Part shown: piece after piece, positions 1 to 7,790 of the stretch
How the letters are laid out: the number at the start of each line of letters is the position of its first letter
How positions within the stretch are numbered: position 1 is the stretch's first letter
Assembly (NCBI GenBank): GCA_020741375.1
Contig: DYZF01000042.1
Span: forward strand, 1-8,143
Source of the DNA: Tessaracoccus flavescens
GTDB lineage: Bacteria > Actinomycetota > Actinomycetes > Propionibacteriales > Propionibacteriaceae
Reading direction: 5' to 3'
DNA length: 8,143 nt
The notes under the pieces: model-generated
Told to the model about the DNA's origin: nothing
Databases searched by the model: none
Seen by the model: only the letters and a program-made list of their open reading frames with translations
Translations under genes and position numbers: made by a program

Positions 1-1
1 G

Positions 2-763
2 CTGCACAATCAGGGGCTGCTGGTGTCGCTGGTGTACCTCTCCAGCGCCGACGATGAGGCCGACACCCCCGCCGTCCTCAGCACCCTGCTCGCCGAGGCG
101 GGCGACGCGGCTCGCGGCGTGGAGCTGTCCGTCAAGCCCTCCTCGTTGGGCTTGCGCGAGGATCGCGCGAGCGCCCAGAGCCGCCTGTTGGACCTGTGCT
201 CCGAGGCCGACGCGCGCGGCGCTGTCGTGACCTTGGAGATGCAGGGCACGGAGCACTACGACGACACCCTCGCGCTGTGGCGCGCGGTGCATGCGCGCTT
301 CGAGACGCTGGGCATCACCCTGCCCGCCGACATCCGGCGCTCCGAACGGGACGTCACCCGGATCGCCGCGGAACAGGGCCGGGTACGGCTCTGCGTCGGC
401 TCGTACCCCGTCCCCCCGGCTGAATCCTTCCGCAGTGAGCGCGAGAAGTCGCTGGCATTCGTGCGCTGCATCCGCCGCGCCATGGAAGATGGCGCCTACC
501 CGATGGTGGCCACGCACGATCCGACGATCATCGCCATCACGCAGGACCTCGCGCGGCGCAACGGCGTCGGGCCCACCAACTACGAGCACCAGATGTTCTA
601 CGGCGTTCGGCCCTTGGAGCAGCGGCGCCTCACCGACATCGGTCTGCGGTCGCGCACCTATGTGCCCTTCGGGCCGGGCTGGTTCGAGTACCTCACCACC
701 AGGATCTCTGCCCGCCCCCGCGTCATCTTCAGCTACCTGCGCGCCATCGCGGACAAACGGTGA
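2..763 (+). CDS. Proline dehydrogenase family protein (5' end outside window)
   Basis: The frame is open from the window edge to a TGA at 761-763, giving 253 visible residues. About 50-60 N-terminal residues are probably missing, judging by the roughly 300-residue family. It resembles the FAD-dependent TIM-barrel enzyme that oxidises proline to P5C. Recognisable family blocks, in order, are GVELSVKPSSLGL (with the substrate-binding Lys), VTLEMQGTEHYDDTL, VRLCVGSY, NYEHQMFYGVR, and the C-terminal RTYVPFGPGWFEYLTTRIS. Several residues differ from the consensus I know: the Asp-x-Glu of the 'VTLDxE' strand is Glu-Met-Gln, the Lys of 'KGAY' is Val, and the first Arg of the carboxylate-binding 'RR' pair is Thr. 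Family membership is fairly secure, but proline oxidation is less so. It could be a divergent paralogue with another substrate or reduced activity. Its stop overlaps the next gene's GTG (GTGA). The GTG at 23 is internal, not the start. Confidence 0.82.
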   Translation: MHNQGLLVSLVYLSSADDEADTPAVLSTLLAEAGDAARGVELSVKPSSLGLREDRASAQSRLLDLCSEADARGAVVTLEMQGTEHYDDTLALWRAVHARFETLGITLPADIRRSERDVTRIAAEQGRVRLCVGSYPVPPAESFRSEREKSLAFVRCIRRAMEDGAYPMVATHDPTIIAITQDLARRNGVGPTNYEHQMFYGVRPLEQRRLTDIGLRSRTYVPFGPGWFEYLTTRISARPRVIFSYLRAIADKR

Positions 764-1551
764 GCGCCGACACCGTCGACGGCGCCGCGCCACTGCAGCG
801 ACTCCGGGCCGAAATGGCCATCGTTCTGCTGCTCTCGCTGGGGCAGTCCGCGATCTACGCGGTGCTGTCGATCATCGAGAAGCTCACCCGGCCCACCCCG
901 CTGAACCAGCAGGTCACGTCGATGAACAACTCGGCGACCCCGGACCGGCCGTGGCTGGACCTCGCGTACCAGATCGCCAACGTCACGCTGCCGCTGATGC
1001 CCGTGGTGCTGGTCCTGTACCTCTTGGCCGTGCACCATCGCCCCGACGGCGGCCCGTTCCGTTCGATGGGGTTCGATCTGCGACGCCCGGGCCACGATCT
1101 GGCATGGGGCTTCGGCATCTTCGCTGTGATCGGGGTGGCCGGTTTGGCGTTCTACCTGTTCGCGGTGGAGATCGGGATCAACACCCAGATCAACACGTCG
1201 GGCTTGCAACAGATCTGGTGGATGGTGCCGATCCTGATCCTCCGCGCCGCGATGAACGGCATCCTTGAAGAGGTGGTCATGGTGGGCTACCTCTTCACGC
1301 GCTGGGCCCAAACCGGCGCGAAGATGTGGGTCATCGTCATCATCAGCGCTCTCGTGCGCGGCGGCTATCACCTGTACCAAGGCTTCGGCGGATTCATCGG
1401 CAACCTCGTCATGGGTCTGGCGTTCGGCTGGCTCTTCCTCAAGTTGAAGCGGCGGGTCATGCCGCTGGTGATCACGCACACGCTGCTCGATATCGCAGCG
1501 TTCCTCGGCGCCCCACTGCTGCCGTGGCTGATGTCGCTCATCGGCCGCTGA
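760..1551 (+). CDS. CPBP family intramembrane metalloprotease-like protein
   Basis: This 263-residue, strongly hydrophobic protein has about six to seven membrane segments (around residues 20-40, 75-92, 115-137, 152-168, 188-200, 212-227 and 246-261). The Abi/CPBP signature is present: motif 1 has the Glu pair E170-E171 in NGILEEVVMVGY, motif 2 has H204 in RGGYHLYQGFGG, and motif 3 has H240 and D244 in ITHTLLDIAAF. These residues would form the intramembrane catalytic or metal site, as in CAAX-prenyl protease relatives. The Arg usual in EExxxR is absent (EEVVMVG), which I recall as normal for an actinobacterial subgroup of the family. The start is the GTG overlapping the upstream TGA by four bases. 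No strong Shine-Dalgarno is visible, so translation is probably coupled. A later ATG at 814 is possible but would remove the N-terminal soluble stretch. The substrate is unknown, and bacterial members are variously linked to bacteriocin immunity or membrane protein processing. Confidence 0.85.
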   Translation: MSADTVDGAAPLQRLRAEMAIVLLLSLGQSAIYAVLSIIEKLTRPTPLNQQVTSMNNSATPDRPWLDLAYQIANVTLPLMPVVLVLYLLAVHHRPDGGPFRSMGFDLRRPGHDLAWGFGIFAVIGVAGLAFYLFAVEIGINTQINTSGLQQIWWMVPILILRAAMNGILEEVVMVGYLFTRWAQTGAKMWVIVIISALVRGGYHLYQGFGGFIGNLVMGLAFGWLFLKLKRRVMPLVITHTLLDIAAFLGAPLLPWLMSLIGR

Positions 1552-1573
1552 CGCCACACAACCCATCTCCGCG

Positions 1574-1595
1574 TCATCGCAACCTCATCGCAACC
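1574..1595 (+). repeat. 11-bp perfect tandem duplication
   Basis: The unit tcatcgcaacc occurs twice back to back (1574-1584 and 1585-1595) in the spacer between the CPBP gene and the NlpC/P60 remnant. A unit of 11 shifts reading frame, so such a slippage event inside a former coding region would break it. This fits the idea that the spacer is the ruined front part of the NlpC/P60 gene. Confidence 0.75.
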
Positions 1596-1838
1596 AGATC
1601 GGGCAGCTATGCGTCTTAGTGAGCATGCCGAGCCCAGCTACCGCACCAGCGGCGAGCTGTACGCCCTCGGCCGCATCCAGACGCTGCCCTACGCGAAGCG
1701 TCGCCGCGGCGACCTGATCTTCTACACCAACGCCCGCACCGGTCGGATCAACCACGTCTCCATCTACCTCGGCGAGGGGCAGATGATGGAGGCCGCCTAC
1801 GGCTTCGCAGCTGTGGCCCGCGTCCGCACCGAGCGTCT

Positions 1839-3698
<1,860 letters not shown>

Positions 3699-3707
3699 TC
3701 GGCGAGA

Positions 3708-3737
3708 TTGGTCTCTCTTCGCTCGGCGGGTTAGAAT
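3708..3737 (+). promoter_or_regulatory. Putative promoter of the bS22 - glutaredoxin - hemD genes
   Basis: TAGAAT at 3732-3737 is a good actinobacterial -10 element. TTGGTC at 3708-3713 could serve as a -35 with an 18-base spacer. The predicted start near 3744 would give a leader of about 60 bases before bS22. The element lies in the 108-base gap after proC, the largest gap in the window, which supports a new transcription unit. No convincing terminator is seen between proC and this site. Confidence 0.5.
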
Positions 3738-3774
3738 CGGGAGTCTGACCACCACGGCCAGGCACACCTCGTAT

Positions 3775-3788
3775 CCGGATGTTTCCGG
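3775..3788 (+). promoter_or_regulatory. Hairpin in the bS22 leader
   Basis: CCGGA (3775-3779) pairs perfectly with TCCGG (3784-3788) around a four-base TGTT loop. The stem ends four bases before the Shine-Dalgarno of bS22. It may tune ribosome access to this small ribosomal protein gene. The stem is only five base pairs, so a chance origin is possible. Confidence 0.35.
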
Positions 3789-3792
3789 GATT

Positions 3793-3799
3793 GGAAGGA
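3793..3799 (+). promoter_or_regulatory. Strong ribosome binding site of bS22
   Basis: GGAAGGA lies seven bases before the GTG at 3807. It is the clearest Shine-Dalgarno in the window and decides the GTG start of the 33-residue gene. Confidence 0.75.
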
Positions 3800-3806
3800 C
3801 CACACA

Positions 3807-3908
3807 GTGGGCTCTGTTATCAAGAAGCGTCGCAAGCGCATGGCTAAGAAGAAGCACCGCAAGCTGCTGAAGCGCACCCGCATTCAGCGTCGCCGCGCCG
3901 GCAAGTAG
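3807..3908 (+). CDS. Small ribosomal subunit protein bS22 (AURKAIP1/COX24 domain, 33 aa)
   Basis: A GTG start behind a strong Shine-Dalgarno opens a 33-codon ORF ending in TAG at 3906-3908. The product begins [19 protein letters not shown] and ends IQRRRAGK; 18 of its 33 residues are Lys or Arg. It is nearly identical, from memory, to the mycobacterial 33-residue protein found near proC (Rv0500B), which ribosome structures place in the small subunit as bS22. It shares a domain with mitochondrial AURKAIP1/COX24. It presumably binds 16S rRNA. In M. tuberculosis a small helix-turn-helix gene (Rv0500A) sits between proC and this gene. Here the gap is too short to hold one. The downstream glutaredoxin gene starts on the last base of its stop codon. 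Genes this short are easily missed by automatic calling. Confidence 0.93.
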
Positions 3909-4210
3909 TGACGCCACCCTCACGGGTCGTGCTGTTGACCCGCTCCGGCTGCCACCTCTGTGTGGAGGCCGAGGTGACGGTCCGGCGCACCTGTGAGGAT
4001 CTCGACGTTGCGTGGCAGGCCATGGATGTTGACGCTGACGAGGCGCTTCGCGCCGCGTTCACCGCTCACGTCCCCGTCACGTTCGTCGATCAAGAGTTGC
4101 TGAGCTACTGGTTTCTCGACGAAACCGCCCTTCGCGCCCAGCTCCAGCAGGAGCCGCGAAGGGCTTTGTCGCACGCGTGGACGCCCGCCGCACTGTCTGA
4201 AATGGAATGA
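3908..4210 (+). CDS. Glutaredoxin-like family protein (DUF836 type)
   Basis: This 100-residue thioredoxin-fold protein has a first beta strand VVLLTRSG, followed by the redox motif Cys15-His-Leu-Cys18 in GCHLCVEAE. A Val-Pro-Val segment (residues 55-57) probably holds the cis-Pro opposite the disulphide. There is no signal peptide, so it should act in the cytosol as a small thiol oxidoreductase; its partner cannot be read from the sequence. The GTG start overlaps the TAG of bS22 by one base and has no Shine-Dalgarno of its own, so translation probably relies on reinitiation. Its stop overlaps the ATG of the hemD-type gene (ATGA). In M. tuberculosis a similar small protein (Rv0508) precedes the hemA-hemC-hemD-hemB genes, so a place beside tetrapyrrole synthesis is conserved. 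The C-terminal part after about residue 82 is less recognisable. Confidence 0.85.
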   Translation: MTPPSRVVLLTRSGCHLCVEAEVTVRRTCEDLDVAWQAMDVDADEALRAAFTAHVPVTFVDQELLSYWFLDETALRAQLQQEPRRALSHAWTPAALSEME

Positions 4211-5811
4211 GTTTCGTGACCGAACCCATGGATCCAACCTCGCCGGACTCCCCACCGGAGTTTGAGCCCAAGAGCGGCTCGGTGACGTTCGTTGGCTCCG
4301 GGCCGGTCGATCTCGGCATGCTCACCCTCGCCGGCTCACGAGCGCTGCGGTTCGCAGATCTCGTGATCGTCGATGAGGGCGCGGATGAGGATTCCATCAA
4401 GCAGCTCACCCCGGCCCACGCGGAAATCCGCCTCGCCGGCAGCGACGACGAAACCACCGCCATCCTCGACAACGTCGCCCGCGGACGCAAGGTGGTGCGC
4501 CTGCACAGCGGCGATTACTTCACCGACGCCGATGCGGGGGGAGCGCTGCAAGAGGTGCTCGCCAGCGCAGGCCTCCGCGCCAACGTCGTGCCCGGCGTCA
4601 GCCGCTGGAGCGCCGCCCTCTCTTTCGCAGGCGTCAACGCGTCGGCCGGGTTCGCGGGGCTGGACGCCTCGGTGAACATCCCGGCACTCGACGAATGGCC
4701 GCAGGCCCAGACCCTCATCATCCGCGTCTGCGGCGAACAGGCCGCTGATTTGGCCGCCACAGCCATCCAGCGTTACGGCACCGACGGCCGCGTCCTCTTG
4801 GTGACCGCCGCCGGCACCACGTCGCAAACCTCCGAACTGCTCAGCTGGGGCGAGGTCGACGCCAACGACGCGCCCGAGTGCTACTTCATCGTCGGCCCCG
4901 GCATCGAGGAATCCCGCCGGCAGCGCCTCGACTGGTTCGAGGGCAAGCCGCTGTTCGACTGGCGCATCATCGCGCCGCGCACCAAGGACGATCTCAGCCG
5001 TCTGGGCGAGGAACTCGCCCACTACGGCGCGTCCACCGAATACGTCGCCACGATGTCGATCGAACCGCCCCGCACCGAGCAGGGAATGGAGAAGGCCGTC
5101 CGTGGCCTCGTCGACGGGCGCTACCTCTGGCTCGTGTTCACCTCGCCGCACGCAGTCAGCGCCATTGCCGAACGCCTCACCGAGTACGGGCTCGATTCCC
5201 GCGCGCTGTCCGGCGTCAGCCTGGCCGCCGTCGGTCGCGGCACCGTCGACGCACTCGCCCGCCTCGGCCTCGTGGCAGACCTGACGCCCGTCGTCGAGAA
5301 CACCACCGGCGCCCTGGCCAACGAGTTCCCCGCCTACGACGAATTGATCGACCCGCTCAACCGCGTCCTCGTGCCCAGCGCCGACGTCTCCGTCGAGCCC
5401 CTCCTGCTCGGCCTGTCGCGCCTCGGCTGGGAAGTGGAAGAGGTCACCGCCTACCGCACCGTCCGGGCCGCCCCGCCGCCGGCGGAAGTGCGCGACGACA
5501 TCAAGACCGGCATGTTCGACGCCGTCATCTTCACCTCCGCAACGGCCGTGCGCAACATGATCGGCATCGCCGGCAAGCCGCACGCCGCCACCGTCGTCGT
5601 CGCGATCGGGCCCGCCACGTCGGCCGCCTGCGAGATCCACGGCCTGCGGGTGGACGTGGTCGCGGACAGCCCCACCTACGAGTCGGTGGCCGAGGGCCTC
5701 GCGCGCTTCGCGGACCGCCGTCGGGCAGACCAGGTTGCGGCCGGACTGCCCCAAACGAAGCCGTCGCAGCGCAAGCGCCGGAAGCGCCGCAAGGTAGTTG
5801 AATCGGCCTAA
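4207..5811 (+). CDS. hemD: SUMT-like domain / uroporphyrinogen-III synthase fusion
   Basis: This 534-residue, two-domain protein has a C-terminal half (about 250-505) matching uroporphyrinogen-III synthase, which cyclises hydroxymethylbilane with inversion of ring D. Its landmarks are WRIIAPRTKDD, WLVFTSPHAV (308-317), NRVLVPSADV, VTAYRTVRAAPPP (413-425), DAVIFTSATAVRNM (438-451) and the IGPATS (468-473) segment. The N-terminal half (about 24-250) has the fold signature of uroporphyrinogen-III methyltransferase: VTFVGSGPVDLGMLT (26-40), KVVRLHSGDYF and VVPGVSRWSAALSFAGV. However, the canonical 'GGDPxxFGRGxEE' loop is reduced to SGDYFTDADAGGA, so SAM-dependent methylation is doubtful. The same architecture is known from actinobacteria (for example Rv0511). 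A basic tail (QRKRRKRRK, 521-529) ends the protein. The start is the ATG overlapping the glutaredoxin stop; the GTG at 4216 is a possible alternative. hemA, hemC and hemB, commonly adjacent, are not here. Confidence 0.9.
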   Translation: MSFVTEPMDPTSPDSPPEFEPKSGSVTFVGSGPVDLGMLTLAGSRALRFADLVIVDEGADEDSIKQLTPAHAEIRLAGSDDETTAILDNVARGRKVVRLHSGDYFTDADAGGALQEVLASAGLRANVVPGVSRWSAALSFAGVNASAGFAGLDASVNIPALDEWPQAQTLIIRVCGEQAADLAATAIQRYGTDGRVLLVTAAGTTSQTSELLSWGEVDANDAPECYFIVGPGIEESRRQRLDWFEGKPLFDWRIIAPRTKDDLSRLGEELAHYGASTEYVATMSIEPPRTEQGMEKAVRGLVDGRYLWLVFTSPHAVSAIAERLTEYGLDSRALSGVSLAAVGRGTVDALARLGLVADLTPVVENTTGALANEFPAYDELIDPLNRVLVPSADVSVEPLLLGLSRLGWEVEEVTAYRTVRAAPPPAEVRDDIKTGMFDAVIFTSATAVRNMIGIAGKPHAATVVVAIGPATSAACEIHGLRVDVVADSPTYESVAEGLARFADRRRADQVAAGLPQTKPSQRKRRKRRKVVESA

Positions 5812-5817
5812 TAGGGT
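5812..5817 (+). promoter_or_regulatory. Possible internal -10 element before the histidine phosphatase gene
   Basis: TAGGGT fits TANNNT and ends seven bases before the GTG at 5825, the same spacing as the TAGAAT-asd arrangement. The same bases (AGGG at 5813-5816) could instead act as a Shine-Dalgarno for that GTG, so the two readings compete. No -35 is evident. Confidence 0.3.
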
Positions 5818-5824
5818 GAGCACC

Positions 5825-6490
5825 GTGGGAGAAACTTCTGACACCAGATTCGTGCACGTCATGCGGCACGGGCAGGTGCACAACCCCGGCGGTGTGCTCT
5901 ACGGACGCCTCCCCGGCTTCGGCCTCTCCGAACTGGGCCACCAGATGGCCGAACGCATGGGCGAGTACTGGCGCGACGTGCCGCTGACCCACCTGCGCTG
6001 CTCGCCGCTGCAGCGCGCGCAGGAGACGCTGGCCCCCACCCTCAAGCACCACGGGCACCTCGACGTCGTCACCGACGAACGGGTCACCGAGGCCGCCAAC
6101 AAGTTCGAGGGCAAGGTGTTCGGCAAGGACAACAAGGCCCTGCGCGATCCCAAGATGTTCTGGTACATGCGCAACCCGCTGAAGCCCAGCTGGGGCGAGC
6201 CCTACACGGAGATCGCCGCGCGGATGCGGGCCGCACTGGCCGACGCCGCGGAGGCTGCCGGTCCCGGTGGCCAGGCGCTCGTGGTCAGCCACCAGCTCTC
6301 CATCTGGACCGCCCGCAGCGACGCCGAAGGCCGCCCGTTCGCGCACGATCCACGCCGTCGCGAATGCACCCTGTGCTCCGTCACCAGCTTCACCTACCGC
6401 GACGGCGTCGTCACGGCCGTCGAATACAAGGAGCCGGTGGCAGACCTCCTACCGGCCAAGCACGGCCGCGGGTTCAAGGTCGGCACATGA
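5825..6490 (+). CDS. Histidine phosphatase family protein
   Basis: The protein belongs to the phosphoglycerate mutase-like histidine phosphatase superfamily. The signature VMRHGQVHN supplies the His that would be phosphorylated (His15). RCSPLQRAQET supplies Arg64, TEAANKFEG (88-96) probably the acid Glu89, and VVSHQLSIW the second His156. It has 221 residues and no signal peptide. The substrate is unknown. Conserved segments such as LYGRLPGFGLS and NPLKPSWGEPY resemble the actinobacterial orthologue that sits beside the cytochrome c maturation genes (M. tuberculosis Rv0525). I chose GTG 5825 because it has AGGG eight bases ahead and the shortest run-in to the first strand. GTG 5816 and TTG 5798 are in-frame alternatives, the latter overlapping hemD. 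The stop overlaps the ATG of the TlpA-like gene. A role in haem or cytochrome assembly is suggested only by context. Confidence 0.9.
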   Translation: MGETSDTRFVHVMRHGQVHNPGGVLYGRLPGFGLSELGHQMAERMGEYWRDVPLTHLRCSPLQRAQETLAPTLKHHGHLDVVTDERVTEAANKFEGKVFGKDNKALRDPKMFWYMRNPLKPSWGEPYTEIAARMRAALADAAEAAGPGGQALVVSHQLSIWTARSDAEGRPFAHDPRRRECTLCSVTSFTYRDGVVTAVEYKEPVADLLPAKHGRGFKVGT

Positions 6491-7038
6491 GGCGCCTGGC
6501 GGCGTCGCTGGCGGCGGTGCTGCTGCTCAGCGCGTGTTCCGGACAAGGTGGAACCGACGGCGTCGGCTTCCAGGGCGGCGACGGCACCGTCACGATTCTG
6601 GACCAAGCCGATCGGGTGGCCGCCTCCACCATCGAGGGCACCACGCTCGACGGGAAGCAGTTGTCGACGGCGGATTTCGCCGGCAAGACGCTGGTCATCA
6701 ACGTGTGGGGCTCATGGTGCGCCCCGTGTCGCTCCGAGGCTCCGCACCTCGTGGAGGCGCACGAGCAGTTGGGCGACGACGTGGCCTTCCTCGGCATCAA
6801 CACGCGAGATCTCGACGTGGCCCCCGCTCAGGCTTTCGAGCGGTCCTTCGAGATCCCGTACCCCTCTCTCTTCGACCCCAACGGCGAACTGCTGCTGAGC
6901 TTCGGCCAGTTGCCGCCCAAGGCGATCCCCAGCACCGTCGTCATCGACACTGAAGGCAAGATCGCGGCCCGCGTGCTGGGTGAGGTCAACGCGTCCACGC
7001 TCGTCGGCATCGTCAACGACGTGCAGGCTGGGACGTGA
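6487..7038 (+). CDS. TlpA/ResA-like thiol-disulphide oxidoreductase lipoprotein
   Basis: This 183-residue protein has a short basic N-terminus (MRRL), a hydrophobic stretch and a lipobox LSAC with the lipidated Cys at 17, so the mature protein should be anchored on the outer face of the membrane. The thioredoxin domain spans about 50-180: VWGSWCAPCRSE holds the redox pair Cys78/Cys81, and AIPSTVVID holds the cis-Pro148. In System II cytochrome c biogenesis, ResA-type proteins reduce the CXXCH cysteines of apocytochrome c using electrons from CcdA. Both neighbours support that role here. The start is the ATG overlapping the phosphatase stop (ATGA), with AAGG (6476-6479) seven bases upstream. 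An in-frame ATG at 6364 would bury the signal peptide internally and is rejected. The stop overlaps the GTG of ccdA. A general periplasmic-side thioredoxin role cannot be excluded. Confidence 0.92.
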   Translation: MRRLAASLAAVLLLSACSGQGGTDGVGFQGGDGTVTILDQADRVAASTIEGTTLDGKQLSTADFAGKTLVINVWGSWCAPCRSEAPHLVEAHEQLGDDVAFLGINTRDLDVAPAQAFERSFEIPYPSLFDPNGELLLSFGQLPPKAIPSTVVIDTEGKIAARVLGEVNASTLVGIVNDVQAGT

Positions 7039-7790
7039 TCCTGCTGGAGGGGTGGGTGTCTGAGGCGCTCACCTCGTCGATGCTGGTCGCCATCCCGGTG
7101 GGGATCTTGGCCGGCATCGTCTCCTTCGCCTCACCCTGCGTCCTCCCGCTGCTGCCCGGCTACCTGTCGTACGCGTCCGGGTTGGGGGCTCGGCAGATCG
7201 CGGAGGGCACCGCGTCGAAGCGCCTGCTCCTGCTGGGTACTGCGGGCTTCGTCCTCGGCTTCTCGGTGGTGTTCGTCCTTACCGGCGCCCTCGTGGGCAG
7301 CGTCGGCGCCATGCTGCTGACCAACGCGCGCCTCATCACCGTCATCTTGGGCGTCATCATCGCCCTGCTCGGCGCGGCGTTCGCGGGCTGGCTGCCGATG
7401 CCGTCGGGGTGGCGCCCCTCGGTGGCGCCCAAGCTGGGGGTGTGGGCGTCGCCGCTGCTGGGCCTGGTGTTCGGCATCGGCTGGACGCCGTGCATCGGCC
7501 CGGCGTTGTCGGTGGTGCTGACGCTGGCGCTGAACGAGGGCTCCGCCACGCGCGGAGGAGTGCTGGCGTTCGCGTACGCCGTCGGATTGGGGCTGCCGTT
7601 CCTGGCCTTCGCAGCGTTCTTCACCGCGCTGGCCCCGCGGCTTGAGTGGCTGAAGCGGCACCAGATGCTGCTGCAGCGAATTGGGGGTGCCGCCATGATT
7701 CTCGTCGGCGTCGCCATGATCGTCGGATGGTGGGACATGTTGGTGGCGGTGCTTCGGCAGTGGGCGTCTGAGTTCGGGACGATCCTGTGA
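7035..7790 (+). CDS. ccdA: Cytochrome c biogenesis protein CcdA
   Basis: This 251-residue membrane protein of the DsbD-transmembrane-domain family has about six helices (around 15-35, 66-88, 98-119, 136-165, 175-200 and 213-232). The two essential cysteines lie in the expected motifs: Cys35 in SFASPCVLPLLPGYLSY and Cys153 in GIGWTPCIGP. They form the disulphide relay that carries electrons from cytosolic thioredoxin to extracytoplasmic ResA/TlpA-type partners, which keep apocytochrome c thiols reduced. The preceding gene encodes such a partner and the next encodes ResB, giving a coherent System II set. The GTG start overlaps the upstream TGA (GTGA), with AGG (7025-7027) seven bases ahead. Its own TGA overlaps the GTG of resB. 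Length and motifs are typical and nothing appears broken. Confidence 0.95.
   Translation: MILLEGWVSEALTSSMLVAIPVGILAGIVSFASPCVLPLLPGYLSYASGLGARQIAEGTASKRLLLLGTAGFVLGFSVVFVLTGALVGSVGAMLLTNARLITVILGVIIALLGAAFAGWLPMPSGWRPSVAPKLGVWASPLLGLVFGIGWTPCIGPALSVVLTLALNEGSATRGGVLAFAYAVGLGLPFLAFAAFFTALAPRLEWLKRHQMLLQRIGGAAMILVGVAMIVGWWDMLVAVLRQWASEFGTIL

Noticed and set aside
291..1268. 325-codon + strand frame overlapping proline dehydrogenase and CPBP genes
   Set aside because: The Arg/Pro/Ser/Ala-rich translation is a frame-shadow crossing two real genes.
733..1566. 277-codon open frame on the - strand opposite the CPBP gene
   Set aside because: The translation is rich in His, Arg, Gln and Asp with no domain, and mirrors the codon pattern of the real gene.
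3699..3731. Possible terminator after proC
   Set aside because: Only a four-base GAGA/TCTC pairing is visible, with no stable GC stem and no T-tract.
3779..3847. 22-codon upstream ORF (ATG 3779) overlapping the bS22 start out of frame
   Set aside because: It has no ribosome site and its start lies inside the leader hairpin; it is likely incidental.
4336..5883. 515-codon open frame on the - strand opposite hemD
   Set aside because: It lies wholly antisense to a well-supported gene, its translation is low-complexity (Gly, Ala, Val, Asp, Arg rich) with no recognisable domain, and long antisense frames are expected in GC-rich coding DNA.
6364..6486. Longer N-terminus for the TlpA-like protein from ATG 6364
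   Set aside because: It would overlap the phosphatase gene by more than 120 bases and put the lipoprotein signal peptide in the middle of the protein. ATG 6487 has a good ribosome site and lipobox.
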